Of a stretch of DNA of 64,000 nucleotides, positions 42,860 through 50,860 are shown one piece after another. The translations under genes were made by a program, and so were the position numbers. This DNA comes from Flavobacterium tagetis (lineage in GTDB: Bacteria > Bacteroidota > Bacteroidia > Flavobacteriales > Flavobacteriaceae). The stretch spans positions 310,001 through 374,000 of the forward strand of contig NZ_JAERSF010000003.1 of the NCBI RefSeq assembly GCF_016735615.1, in the 5' to 3' direction. The number at the start of each line of letters is the position of its first letter. Within the stretch, counting starts at the first letter, position 1. A model generated the notes under the pieces. That model was not told the origin of the DNA, did no database searches, and saw only the letters and a list, made by a program, of their open reading frames with translations.

Positions 42860-43897
42860 TCAAGCTGGTTCGATATTCGCTTTGATAAAATCGGTTACCA
42901 AATAGCCAATCAATTTACCTATTAAATTATTGTTTGGAGAATTGTCTAAATCTGGTGCGCCTTCGCAAATGTGCAGATATGTAGCGTGCTTATGTTCTCC
43001 AAAGAATGAAACAAACTGTCTCAATTCTTCGACAGAAAATCCGCTAATTGTCATGGCACTGCTGGCAATGTTTGGAATTGCGTCTAGGTCGACTTCGATT
43101 CCGAAAGCATCATTTTTAATAAAATCCAAAGCCGTAATCATTTCACGGTTAAAGTCTTTTTCTTTTCTAATATTGACGCTGTCATAGGTGTTATATCGAA
43201 CACGATCCTCCAATTTTTTTATAATGTCCAAAACGCTTTTGGAAGTGTAATTTTCGTGAAGTCCAAAAATGAAATATTTCTTTAAAAAACCTTCTTCATA
43301 AGCGTATGAAAATCCATTTCCGCTATGACGACCTTCTAAAATCCTAAAGTCAGAGTGTGCGTCAAAGTTTACAGCGTTTACAGGTTTTCCTTTCGCAAGA
43401 GCGGCACCTTTAATATTTCCGTATGCATTATTATGGCCTCCTCCGATAATAATTGGCGTTTTTCCAGCTTTAATTATGGTAAAGATGATATGAGACACTT
43501 CTTTGTCTATTTTTTCAACGAGCTGGCTTAATTTTGAACGATCGTCAATATCATTAAAATCAAGATTTTCTACTTCGCGCATTTCATTTGCAACATTAAT
43601 TTGTCCTAAAACAATGATGTTGCTTCCTTTACAAAATCTATTATGCTGAATGTTTGCAATGCTTTTTATGGCACATTGCCATGCTGAAGCAGCTCCAGGC
43701 CTTCCGTAATTGGCGCGCACACCAATATCTTCAGGAATTCCTAAAAGAACATATTTTGCTTCACTTTCTTTGAGAAAATTAACTTTGTCAGCTCCTGGCG
43801 GAATGACAATCATCTTTTCTCCGAACTTTATTTCACCACTTCTATGATTTGTAACTTTGGCTAAATCATTTATAGTGAAAGGGATTAATTTTTCCAT
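42860..43897 (-). CDS. hutG: Formimidoylglutamase-like arginase family enzyme
   Basis: 345 residues, ureohydrolase fold. Metal-binding motifs are IIGGGHNNAYGN, VNFDAHSDFRILEG and FGIEVDLDAIPN. The Asn-for-Asp change in GGGHNN and the IEVDLD end differ from true arginases and match the long Bacteroidota arginase-like formimidoylglutamase group. HutI lies 1.8 kb away on the same strand, supporting a histidine-degradation role (formimidoyl-glutamate to glutamate and formamide), though HutH and HutU are absent. Alternative: agmatinase or guanidinobutyrase. Confidence 0.78.
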   Translation of the reverse strand: MEKLIPFTINDLAKVTNHRSGEIKFGEKMIVIPPGADKVNFLKESEAKYVLLGIPEDIGVRANYGRPGAASAWQCAIKSIANIQHNRFCKGSNIIVLGQINVANEMREVENLDFNDIDDRSKLSQLVEKIDKEVSHIIFTIIKAGKTPIIIGGGHNNAYGNIKGAALAKGKPVNAVNFDAHSDFRILEGRHSGNGFSYAYEEGFLKKYFIFGLHENYTSKSVLDIIKKLEDRVRYNTYDSVNIRKEKDFNREMITALDFIKNDAFGIEVDLDAIPNIASSAMTISGFSVEELRQFVSFFGEHKHATYLHICEGAPDLDNSPNNNLIGKLIGYLVTDFIKANIEPA

Positions 43898-43964
43898 GAA
43901 AAAAATTTATTTTCCAAAAATAATATAATTGTAGAAACTTACGTTATTACCTTATATTAATTCT

Positions 43965-43972
43965 TAAATTTG
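43965..43972 (+). promoter_or_regulatory. Probable -7 box before the coiled-coil protein gene
   Basis: TAAATTTG matches TAnnTTTG 24 nt before the ATG at 43996; the -33 element is weak. Confidence 0.4.
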
Positions 43973-43995
43973 TTATTAAAGAAAATTATTTAAAT

Positions 43996-44874
43996 ATGGA
44001 AAACCCAAAGAACAACAATTCAAGTCTAAAGGCGGTAATCGCAGTTTTAGCAGTCCTACTGATCGGTAGTTTAGTGTATATTTTTAAATTATCTTCTGAT
44101 ACAGAAGTAGTTAAAACTGAGCTTACAACAACTTTGACAGAAAAAGAATCTGTAATGAAAGATTTACAGGAGTTAAAAGCGACTTATGATGCTGCAATTG
44201 CTGAAAACACTTCAATGTCTGACGAATTAATCCAAGAAAGAGATAAAGTAGTGGCTTTAATGGATGATTTGAACAAGTCTAAAGGAGATGTTTCTAAATA
44301 CAGATCTCAAGTTCAAGCAATGCAGAGCAAAATGAAAACTTTGGTTGCTGAAAACGATGAGTTGAAAAAACAAAATGGTGTTTTAACTACTCAAAGAGAT
44401 AGTACTATTGTAGTTTTAGGAGAATCTAAGAAATACAACGAAGTATTAGTTGGTCAAAATGAAGAACTAGCTAAAACTGTAGAAAAAGGTTCTAAATTAT
44501 CTGTATTAAATACTAAAACTTCAGCTTACAAATTGAAAAGCTCAGGAAAACAAATCGAAACTGATAAAGCAAGCCGTGCTGATGTTTTGAAAGTTAGTTT
44601 TACAATTGCAGAAAATCAAATTGCAAAATCTGGAGATAAAACGTATTATGTTCAAGTTATTGATGCTAAAAACAATGTTTTGGGAGAAAAGAAAACAGAA
44701 AGTTTTGGAGATAACACATTAACTTATAGTTTTAAAACTACAGTTAAGTATGAAAATAAAACTGTACAAGTAAGTGAAGATCTTCCAGGAAAAGATTTTG
44801 CTAAAGGAACTTATTTTATCAATGTATTTGATAATGATGAGTTAGTTTCTAAAACTAGTTTCAGTTTAAGATAA
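43996..44874 (+). CDS. Membrane-anchored coiled-coil protein
   Basis: 292 residues. One N-terminal membrane helix (LKAVIAVLAVLLIGSLVYIF) is followed by a long coiled coil (about 45-165, with regular Leu/Val heptads) and a C-terminal beta domain (~190-292; TYYVQVIDAKNNVLGEKK, TYFINVFDNDELVSKTSFSL). No known family is assigned; such proteins are often given misleading names such as chromosome partitioning protein. The topology puts the coiled coil in the periplasm. A terminator follows at 44911. Confidence 0.75.
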   Translation: MENPKNNNSSLKAVIAVLAVLLIGSLVYIFKLSSDTEVVKTELTTTLTEKESVMKDLQELKATYDAAIAENTSMSDELIQERDKVVALMDDLNKSKGDVSKYRSQVQAMQSKMKTLVAENDELKKQNGVLTTQRDSTIVVLGESKKYNEVLVGQNEELAKTVEKGSKLSVLNTKTSAYKLKSSGKQIETDKASRADVLKVSFTIAENQIAKSGDKTYYVQVIDAKNNVLGEKKTESFGDNTLTYSFKTTVKYENKTVQVSEDLPGKDFAKGTYFINVFDNDELVSKTSFSLR

Positions 44875-44910
44875 TTTTGCCAAAGGGAATAAAATACCAC
44901 TAAGATATTA

Positions 44911-44941
44911 AAGGTCTGTGATTTTTTCACAGGCCTTTTTT
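44911..44941 (+). terminator. Terminator after the coiled-coil protein gene
   Basis: 11-bp stem AAGGTCTGTGA/TCACAGGCCTT with one G-T pair (44911-44921 with 44927-44937), then T-run. Confidence 0.88.
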
Positions 44942-44993
44942 TATGGGATAATGTGTGGTGATTTTTTCAATTTAATCTGTATATATCTGCCAT

Positions 44994-45059
44994 AATCTTT
45001 TTACATCTGCGTGAAACATTTTGCGCATAGAATTTTTTTTACGCAGATGTAAAAAGATT
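44994..45059. repeat. 19-bp perfect inverted repeat
   Basis: AATCTTTTTACATCTGCGT at 44994-45012 is exactly complementary to 45041-45059, with a 28-nt interior. No T-run makes it a typical terminator, and a good terminator already lies upstream. It sits between a real gene and a decayed gene. Confidence 0.85.
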
Positions 45060-45131
45060 TTGGTTGATCTAAATTAGATTTTGCAGATTAGATTAAATTA
45101 TTTTAAGTAAGTATGCTTCTTTAACTAGAAT

Positions 45132-45536
45132 CTATTCGTTGGTGGTTGCTTGTAAAAACAGCAATTGATTGCGAAATTGCAATAATGCATTATGTTGTAT
45201 ATCAATCTGATTTTGAAAAGTACCAATATTGCTTTTAGTATAATTTTGATTATTTTTTAATTCCTCATAAACTTTATCAGATAAATCTTTTTCAAAACCT
45301 TGTTTATACATATCCAATAAACGTTGAAAAGTTATGTCAGGATAAATAAAATGTTCAGCTCCATTATTATCGTCTATGTATTTTTGCAGAAGAGATTGAA
45401 CTTCTTAATGAAGTTTTTGCGTGGTTAGAAAAATACCTAACAAATTATTTCTTTCTTCATCAGGTTTTGAGTGAAAAGTTTTCTTATATGTTAACCAAGC
45501 AATAAGAAGTCCTGCTATACCTATAAAGATTTCCAT
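45132..45536 (-). pseudogene. Small membrane-anchored protein interrupted by in-frame stop
   Basis: A single frame from ATG 45536 to the TAG/TAA end at 45132 would encode about 134 residues. It starts MEIFIGIAGLLIAWLTYKKT (an N-terminal membrane helix) and continues through KPDEERNNLLGIFLTTQKLH, then hits TAA at codon 44 (45405-45407). The frame continues unbroken as EVQSLLQKYIDDNNGAEHF and then the 61-residue downstream part. One C-to-T change (CAA to TAA) would explain the stop. Function unknown. Alternative: a short 43-codon peptide plus a separate 61-codon gene. Confidence 0.7.
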
Positions 45537-45565
45537 ATTTGTTTTTGTTCAAATATAGTAAATAA

Positions 45566-45590
45566 AAAAACCTCTAATTAAAGAGGCTTT
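45566..45590 (-). terminator. Terminator downstream of hutI
   Basis: On the minus strand GCCTCTTTAATTAGAGGT forms a 6-7-bp stem followed by T7. Confidence 0.7.
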
Positions 45591-45677
45591 CATTTCATAT
45601 TGTTGCATTTTAAGTTTGTCCTTTGTTTGATGTAAAGTGGGTATCTTACCTTATTTTATTCTATTTCACCCACTGAA

Positions 45678-46916
45678 TTATTTTAAAATTTCACCTTCAA
45701 TGAAAACAGATTCTATAAGATTGCTTCCAAAAGCGTAAGGAATTTGGTAATAAGAGGAAATTGGTTTTGTTAGAATCAGATTGGCTTTTTTGCCTTTTGT
45801 GATACTTCCGTGTGTTTCTGAAAGTCCCATTGCGTAGGCGCCGTTTATGGTTGCTGCATTAATTGCTTCTTCTGGCGTCATTTTCATTTTGATGCAGGCT
45901 GTTGCTACAACAAAATTCATATTTCCTGATGGAGTAGAACCAGGGTTAAAATCTGTTGCTAAGGCTAGAGGTAAACCAGCTTTTATCATTTCTCGGGCAG
46001 GCGTGTACGGAATGCTTAAAAAATAAGAGCAAGAAGGCAAAGCAACAGGCATTGTTTCGGTATCTTTTAAGGCTTCAATATCTTCTGGGTTCATAATTTC
46101 AAGATGATCTACAGAAAGTGCGTTAAATTTAACGCCAGCCTGAATTCCGCCAATAGAATTAAATTGATTGACATGAATTTTTGGTTTCAAGCCAAAGGCC
46201 AAACCTGCTTCCATTATTTTTTCGGTTTCTTCTACAGAAAAATAACCGCTTTCGCAGAAAACATCTACGTAATCTGCTAGTTTGTTTTTTGATATTTCTG
46301 GTAGCATTTCGTTAATCATTTCGTCAAGATAGCCTGCTTTATCGTTTTTGTAATGTAAAGGAAAAGCATGTGCGCCTAGAAATGTAGCTTTGATGGCGAT
46401 AGGATGGTTTTCTGCCAATTTTTTAATTACACGAAGCATTTTCAATTCCCCATCGACCGTTAATCCGTAACCCGATTTAATTTCTACAGCACCAGTTCCC
46501 AAATGCATTACTTCTTCTAAACGAACTTTAGATTGCTCATAAATTTCTTCTTCAGAAGTTTCGTTTAGTTTTTTAGCCGAATTTAAAATTCCACCACCAC
46601 GATTGGCTATTTCTTCATAAGAAAGGCCATTGATTCGGTCTACAAATTCTTGCTCGCGATTTCCTGCATAAACAATATGCGTGTGGCTGTCGCACCAAGA
46701 CGGAAGAACAACTTTTCCAGTTGCATCAATAATTTTAGCAGCTTTGATTTCTGGAAGATTATCCATTGAGCCGAAATCTTCAATTAAATTGTCTTTTAAT
46801 ACCAAAAAAGCATTTTTAATTGTTGGAAGTTTGGCCATTTCCGCACCCGAAACTTTAGTGATAGAAGTTTCGCGAACTTGTAATAACTCTTGTATGTTTA
46901 TGATTAATGTTGTCAT
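45678..46916 (-). CDS. hutI: Imidazolonepropionase
   Basis: 412 residues, amidohydrolase fold. The metal site HxH is in WCDSHTHIVYAG, followed by NRGGGILNSA, the further zinc ligand in FLGAHAFPLHYK and the substrate region GYGLTVDGELK. C-terminal ALATDFNPGSTPSGNMN carries the catalytic Asp. It hydrolyses 4-imidazolone-5-propionate to N-formimino-L-glutamate, the third step of histidine degradation; HutG, the next step, is 1.8 kb downstream on the same strand. The two are separated by a forward gene and a decayed gene, so they are not in one operon. Confidence 0.96.
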   Translation of the reverse strand: MTTLIINIQELLQVRETSITKVSGAEMAKLPTIKNAFLVLKDNLIEDFGSMDNLPEIKAAKIIDATGKVVLPSWCDSHTHIVYAGNREQEFVDRINGLSYEEIANRGGGILNSAKKLNETSEEEIYEQSKVRLEEVMHLGTGAVEIKSGYGLTVDGELKMLRVIKKLAENHPIAIKATFLGAHAFPLHYKNDKAGYLDEMINEMLPEISKNKLADYVDVFCESGYFSVEETEKIMEAGLAFGLKPKIHVNQFNSIGGIQAGVKFNALSVDHLEIMNPEDIEALKDTETMPVALPSCSYFLSIPYTPAREMIKAGLPLALATDFNPGSTPSGNMNFVVATACIKMKMTPEEAINAATINGAYAMGLSETHGSITKGKKANLILTKPISSYYQIPYAFGSNLIESVFIEGEILK

Positions 46917-46977
46917 TTTTTGTGGGATATATGTAAAAACACAAATTTGCTTCGTCTATTCCCTTCGGTCGAGTCAC

Positions 46978-47007
46978 AAATTTTCACTTATGAATGAGTG
47001 AAAATTT
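46978..47007. repeat. Hairpin in the gap between hutI and the cyclase gene
   Basis: 11-bp stem AAATTTTCACT/AGTGAAAATTT (46978-46988 with 46997-47007) with an 8-nt loop. It could end transcription of the cyclase gene on the minus strand, though the T-run is weak. Confidence 0.55.
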
Positions 47008-47062
47008 ATGAAATTTGTGTCAGATTGGAATTTAGAATTTTAAAAATTCAATATTATTATCT

Positions 47063-48115
47063 TTATTCAGAAACGGTAATTTCGAACATTTTGCTCCAGT
47101 TTTTACCCGTTACAAAAATGGTTTTAGTTTTAGGATTGTATGCAATACCGTTTAAAACATCATCTTTTGTAATGTCTGTCATTGTTTTTCTTAAATCAGA
47201 TAAATTTAAAATGGCTTCAACAGCTCCCGAATTAGGATTTACGACAGCAATAGCATCTTTAAACCACACATTTGCATAGATCTTCCCATTGATCCATTCG
47301 ATTTCATTAACGGCTTTAATTTTAGATTCTCCCGAATAAACATTGATGTAATCAATCATTTTTTGAGTAGCAGGGTCAACTTTCCAAATTTTTTCCGTTC
47401 CATCAGTTTGGTAAATATGTTTTCCGTCATTTGTCATTCCCCAACCTTCAATATCTTTTTCGTAGTCAAAGGTTTTTTCAAGTTTTAAAGTTTTTGCGTT
47501 GTAAATAAATCCTTTTTTGTTTTTATACGTCAATTGGAATAATTTATCATTTATAAATGTAATTCCTTCTCCAAAATATTGTTGGTCAAGATCTATTTGT
47601 TTGTAAACTTTACCTGTTTTATAATCGTATTTTTTTACAAAAGATGCTCCTTCTTGTCCAGTGCTTTCATATAAAGTGTCTTTATAAAACTCTAAACCTT
47701 CTGTAAAAGCTTTTTTGTCGTGAGGAAAAGTATTTACAACTTTATATTTTAACAATTTAGGTTCGATATCTGAAACGACCTCAATTCTTTTAGTTGCGTC
47801 AGAAGAATCTCCACCAAAATATACCGTAGCTTTTAAGTATTGGTATCCTAATTTTTGATCTATTAATTCAAATCTAAAGTTTTCGGCACCCTTTTTTCCT
47901 CCGACTCTTTTGTCGTTTATGAAGTAGGCAACACTGTCGATTTCTTTCGAATTTGGGTTTAAAATTCCGATATTAAGCGCTTCTTTTTGGGTAAGATGAG
48001 CCGGAAATGCAGAATCATCGATAGTAAATAAAGAATTTTCACCTTTATTTTTCTCTTTACATCCAATTAATGTGATTCCTAATAAAATGACAGCTAGGAA
48101 GTTATATTTTTTCAT
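47063..48115 (-). CDS. Glutaminyl-peptide cyclotransferase (lipoprotein)
   Basis: 350 residues. The lipoprotein signal ends GITLIGC (Cys19). An N-terminal Ig-like part (~30-110) is followed by a five-bladed beta-propeller with YKVVNTFPHDKKAFTEGLEF, YESTGQEGASFVKKYD, YFGEGITFINDKLFQLT and GWGMTNDGKHIYQTDGT, the hallmark of plant/bacterial-type glutaminyl cyclases. It turns N-terminal Gln of exported proteins into pyroglutamate and is expected to be in the periplasm or on the surface. In this phylum many exported proteins begin with Gln after signal cleavage, so the role is plausible. Confidence 0.92.
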   Translation of the reverse strand: MKKYNFLAVILLGITLIGCKEKNKGENSLFTIDDSAFPAHLTQKEALNIGILNPNSKEIDSVAYFINDKRVGGKKGAENFRFELIDQKLGYQYLKATVYFGGDSSDATKRIEVVSDIEPKLLKYKVVNTFPHDKKAFTEGLEFYKDTLYESTGQEGASFVKKYDYKTGKVYKQIDLDQQYFGEGITFINDKLFQLTYKNKKGFIYNAKTLKLEKTFDYEKDIEGWGMTNDGKHIYQTDGTEKIWKVDPATQKMIDYINVYSGESKIKAVNEIEWINGKIYANVWFKDAIAVVNPNSGAVEAILNLSDLRKTMTDITKDDVLNGIAYNPKTKTIFVTGKNWSKMFEITVSE

Positions 48116-48170
48116 AGTTTAAAATTTGAATAAGGCAATATACGACGATATTTTTATTGCCGCAAAGGTC

Positions 48171-48200
48171 TTGCAAAAATATAAAAAGGTTGTATATTTG
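48171..48200 (+). promoter_or_regulatory. SRP RNA promoter
   Basis: TTG (48171-48173), 19 nt, TATATTTG (48193-48200): a perfect match to the Bacteroidota sigma-ABfr promoter pattern, placed directly before the SRP RNA gene. Confidence 0.85.
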
Positions 48201-48204
48201 CACC

Positions 48205-48306
48205 GGCAAGTCCTACACGACCAGCTCCTGCAGACTCCCCCAGGATGGGAACATAGCAAGGGTACGTGGTTGAGCGGTGCGATGTAGGTCGCTTGCCATT
48301 TTTTTA
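48205..48306 (+). ncRNA. ffs: Signal recognition particle RNA (4.5S)
   Basis: A 93-nt hairpin-like RNA (48205-48297) closed by GGCAAG/CTTGCC and followed by a T-run (to 48306). The SRP apical core is clear: the 5' side reads CAGGATGGGAAC, with the GGAA-type tetraloop, and the 3' side reads ATAGCAAGGGT. These bind Ffh. It targets nascent membrane and secreted proteins. The promoter lies at the correct distance. Confidence 0.93.
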
Positions 48307-48324
48307 GAATTTAATTAGTTTTGT

Positions 48325-48351
48325 AATCTTCCTTTCAGGAGGATTTTTTTA
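48325..48351 (+). terminator. Second terminator hairpin after SRP RNA
   Basis: 9-bp stem AATCTTCCT/AGGAGGATT (48325-48333 with 48337-48345; one T-G pair), 3-nt loop TTC, then T-run. Confidence 0.75.
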
Positions 48352-48369
48352 TTTTTGGACCTTTCAGGA

Positions 48370-48445
48370 GTTAGAAGTTAAACCGACAACGTTAAATTCT
48401 ACTCATTAGATAATCATATTTAACTTATAACATTTAACATCTAAC
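48370..48445. repeat. Inverted repeat upstream of SDR gene
   Basis: GTTAGAAGTTAAA (48370-48382) pairs with TTTAACATCTAAC (48433-48445) with one mismatch, and the second arm ends 6 nt before the ATG. AT-rich words of this type also precede other genes in this window. Confidence 0.6.
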
Positions 48446-48451
48446 TTAGAA

Positions 48452-49255
48452 ATGAGTAAAGTCGTTTTAATTACCGGAGGATCATCAGGAATTGGAAAAT
48501 CTATTGGAGAGTTTTTACATCAAAAAGGTTTTATTGTATACGGAACAAGCAGAAATCCTGAGAAAGTTTTAAATTCAGTTTTTCCTTTGGTGGCTTTAGA
48601 TGTCAGAAATTCTGATTCTATTAAAAACGCTGTAAATAAAATTATTGAAACTTCTGGAAGATTGGATATTGTGATCAACAATGCTGGAGTTGGAATTACA
48701 GGGCCTCTTGAAGAAATTCCGACAGAAGAAATTCGAAACAATTTTGAAACGAACTTTTTTGGTCCGATTGAAGTCATGAAAGCTGCGCTTCCGCAGATGC
48801 GTAAACAAAATTCTGGACTTATCATCAATATAACTTCAATTGCTGGTTATATGGGACTTCCGTACAGAAGTGTTTATTCGGCTTCAAAAGGAGCTTTAGA
48901 ATTAATCACAGAAGCTTTGAGAATGGAAGTGAAGTCTTTTGGAATTGAAATTACAAATGTTGCGCCTGGAGATTTTGCGACGAATATTGCTGCTGGACGC
49001 TATCATGCGCCAGTTATTAAAGATTCCGCTTATGAAAAGGTTTATGGTGAAGTTCTGGCAACAATGAATGATCATGTTGATGCAGGAAGTAATCCAAATG
49101 AAATGGCTGAGGCTGTTTACAAAATTATTCAGACTAAAAAACCAAATGTGCATTATAAAGTTGGTGCTTTTATGCAGAAGTTTTCGATTGTATTGAAACG
49201 TGCACTTCCAGATAAAATGTATGAGAAGATGCTTATGAATCATTATAAGTTATAA
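48452..49255 (+). CDS. Short-chain dehydrogenase/reductase
   Basis: 267 residues. Classical SDR motifs are ITGGSSGIGKSIGEF (cofactor site, TGxxxGIG), DIVINNAGVGITGPLEE (NNAG), INITSIAGYMG (catalytic Ser) and YRSVYSASKGALELITEAL (YxxxK). The VAPGDFATNI segment fits retinol-dehydrogenase-like enzymes. It reduces or oxidises an unknown substrate with NAD(P)H. A single-gene unit between the SRP RNA gene and the structured RNA before transaldolase. Confidence 0.9.
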   Translation: MSKVVLITGGSSGIGKSIGEFLHQKGFIVYGTSRNPEKVLNSVFPLVALDVRNSDSIKNAVNKIIETSGRLDIVINNAGVGITGPLEEIPTEEIRNNFETNFFGPIEVMKAALPQMRKQNSGLIINITSIAGYMGLPYRSVYSASKGALELITEALRMEVKSFGIEITNVAPGDFATNIAAGRYHAPVIKDSAYEKVYGEVLATMNDHVDAGSNPNEMAEAVYKIIQTKKPNVHYKVGAFMQKFSIVLKRALPDKMYEKMLMNHYKL

Positions 49256-49312
49256 ATCGCAATTAATTACTTGATTTTAGATTTAAATCACAAATTGATT
49301 TAATTTTTGAAA

Positions 49313-49341
49313 TTGTTATTGGTATTGATTTCGTAATTTTG
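49313..49341 (+). promoter_or_regulatory. Promoter of the structured RNA before transaldolase
   Basis: TTG (49313-49315), 18 nt, TAATTTTG (49334-49341) matches the Bacteroidota promoter pattern. It lies directly before the folded RNA. Confidence 0.75.
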
Positions 49342-49347
49342 CACCTG

Positions 49348-49464
49348 CGTTTGCGTGAGGGATAGGAGCAGACTACCGAAGTAGTGCGGATAGCCCGACC
49401 AGATTTGAGAAAGGCGCTTATAAACGTTCTGATGAGTGCGCCTTTTGCAAATATGGTCACGCCC
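49348..49464 (+). ncRNA. Structured RNA upstream of transaldolase (leader or small RNA)
   Basis: About 115 nt of GC-rich, foldable sequence in an AT-rich gap. GCGT (49353-49356) pairs with ACGC (49459-49462). ACTAC-CGAA-GTAGT (49372-49385) is a tetraloop hairpin. GACCA/TGGTC (49397-49401 with 49454-49458), ATTTG/CAAAT (49403-49407 with 49448-49452) and AAAGGCGC/GCGCCTTT (49410-49417 with 49438-49445) make one long arm. GGG at 49359-49361 may pair with CCC at 49394-49396. It begins just after a promoter, has no terminator of its own and ends 36 nt before the transaldolase start. I recall similar GTGAGGGAT...TAGCCCG...GGTCACGCC elements in other flavobacteria, unverified. Confidence 0.7.
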
Positions 49465-49498
49465 AGAATAAATCAACACAATTTAAATAATATAAATT

Positions 49499-50155
49499 AT
49501 GAAATTTTTTATTGACACAGCTAATTTAGCTCAAATTAAAGAAGCACAAGCTTTAGGTGTTTTGGATGGTGTGACGACTAATCCGTCATTAATGGCAAAA
49601 GAAGGAATCACTGGAAAAAACAATATCCTTAAGCATTATGTTGACATTTGCAATCTTGTTGATGGTGATGTAAGTGCAGAAGTTAACGCTCTTGACTTTG
49701 AAGGTATGGTTAAAGAAGGCGAGGAGCTAGCTGAATTGCATGAGCAGATTGTTGTAAAACTTCCTATGACTAAGGAAGGTGTTATGGCAGCTAAATATTT
49801 TTCTGATAAAGGAATTAAAACTAACGTAACTCTTGTTTTCTCTGTAGGACAAGCTATTTTGGCTGCTAAAGCTGGAGCTACTTATGTTTCTCCGTTTGTT
49901 GGCCGTTTAGATGATGTTTCTACTGACGGATTGAATTTAATTCAGGAAATTAGAGAGGTTTATGATAACTACGGTTACGAAACTCAAATTTTAGCAGCTT
50001 CTGTACGTCACACAATGCATATTGTAAACTGTGCTAAAATTGGTGCTGATGTTATGACAGGACCACTTTCTGCAATTTACGGTTTATTGAAACACCCATT
50101 GACAGATATCGGTTTGGCTCAGTTTGTTGCTGACTTTGAAAAAGGAAATAAATAA
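49499..50155 (+). CDS. Transaldolase (fructose-6-P aldolase-like family)
   Basis: 218 residues, the short class of transaldolases. It has MKFFIDTANLAQIKEAQAL, DGVTTNPSLMAKEG, the Schiff-base Lys in IVVKLPMTKEG, NVTLVFSVGQAILAAKAGA and YVSPFVGRLDD. This subfamily includes both pentose-phosphate transaldolases and fructose-6-P aldolases; in Bacteroidota the former is more common. It may be controlled by the structured RNA just upstream. A strong terminator follows. Confidence 0.92.
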   Translation: MKFFIDTANLAQIKEAQALGVLDGVTTNPSLMAKEGITGKNNILKHYVDICNLVDGDVSAEVNALDFEGMVKEGEELAELHEQIVVKLPMTKEGVMAAKYFSDKGIKTNVTLVFSVGQAILAAKAGATYVSPFVGRLDDVSTDGLNLIQEIREVYDNYGYETQILAASVRHTMHIVNCAKIGADVMTGPLSAIYGLLKHPLTDIGLAQFVADFEKGNK

Positions 50156-50177
50156 TCCTCAGATATTTGCAAAATTT

Positions 50178-50216
50178 AAATCGCCTTTTTTCTAACGAGA
50201 AAAGGCGATTTTTTTT
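50178..50216 (+). terminator. Terminator after transaldolase gene
   Basis: A 13-bp stem around AAATCGCCTTTT/AAAAGGCGATTT with a short loop, then T8. Confidence 0.9.
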
Positions 50217-50246
50217 ACTTTTATATTGAATCTTAAATAGTTAAAT

Positions 50247-50744
50247 ATGAAAGTTGTCTTATTTATGTTGTCTTTTTTTGTAGCGAGTTTTTCTGTAAAC
50301 GCTCAGGCCGCTAAAGTCATCACTTCAGTAAATGAAGCGGGCGATGTTGCTACTTATGAATTGGATTGTTCTGTTAAATTTCAAACTCTTGCTAAGGGGC
50401 TTCGGTATAACATTACAAGGCACGAATTTAAAGGTCCGGAATTGAAAAACTCTTACCGTCTTTTATTGGTAATGGACGGATTTTATTCGAAAACATTAAA
50501 CAGTGAGATGACTATCTCGGCTGTTTTAAGTGATGGAACAAAAATAGAAGCAAGAAAAACAATAGAAGATGACGGCTTTTTTGACGGAGCCTGCACTTTG
50601 AAAATAAAAGACCCGCAAGCACTTTTAAATGCCGATATTGACAAGGTAATTGTTCATGCCGACAAAGATGTTGTTTATGTTTTAACGGCTCAAAACAAGG
50701 CTGTTTTTAAGAAGAATTTGAGCAATATTATTAATGCGAAGTAA
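50247..50744 (+). CDS. Secreted protein of unknown function
   Basis: 165 residues with a signal peptide (MLSFFVASFSVNAQ). The mature part is beta-rich (KVITSVNEAGDVATYELD, KNSYRLLLVMDGFYSK, VIVHADKDVVYVLTA) and may be a single Ig-like domain. No family is recognised. It follows the transaldolase terminator, so it likely has its own promoter. Short TTCTAAG repeats begin right at its stop codon. Confidence 0.6.
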   Translation: MKVVLFMLSFFVASFSVNAQAAKVITSVNEAGDVATYELDCSVKFQTLAKGLRYNITRHEFKGPELKNSYRLLLVMDGFYSKTLNSEMTISAVLSDGTKIEARKTIEDDGFFDGACTLKIKDPQALLNADIDKVIVHADKDVVYVLTAQNKAVFKKNLSNIINAK

Positions 50745-50785
50745 GGTTCTAAGATTCTAAGATACTAAGTTTCTAAGGCTTTTGC
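50743..50785. repeat. TTCTAAG tandem words
   Basis: GGTTCTAAGATTCTAAG continues with ATACTAAGTTTCTAAGG: four near-copies of an 8-nt word, nearly the same as the run at 32600. Confidence 0.7.
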
Positions 50786-50797
50786 TTTACGATAAAA

Positions 50798-50838
50798 AAA
50801 AATCCAAATTCCGATAGTAAATTGGAATTTGGATTTTT
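50798..50838. terminator. Bidirectional terminator before the sugar permease gene end
   Basis: A 15-bp stem AAAAATCCAAATTCC/GGAATTTGGATTTTT (50798-50812 with 50824-50838), 11-nt loop. It is at the 3' end of the minus-strand permease. Confidence 0.85.
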
Positions 50839-50860
50839 ATATATTGGAGTTTTTTAATTT

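Noticed and set aside
45132..45317. Separate 61-codon gene
   Set aside because: The frame continues upstream, past one TAA, to a proper ATG with a membrane helix, so it is better explained as part of one interrupted gene.
49263..49460. Minus-strand open frame of 65 codons over the structured RNA
   Set aside because: Lies on the strand opposite a promoter and a well-folded RNA, has an Arg/Lys-rich low-quality sequence and no start signal.
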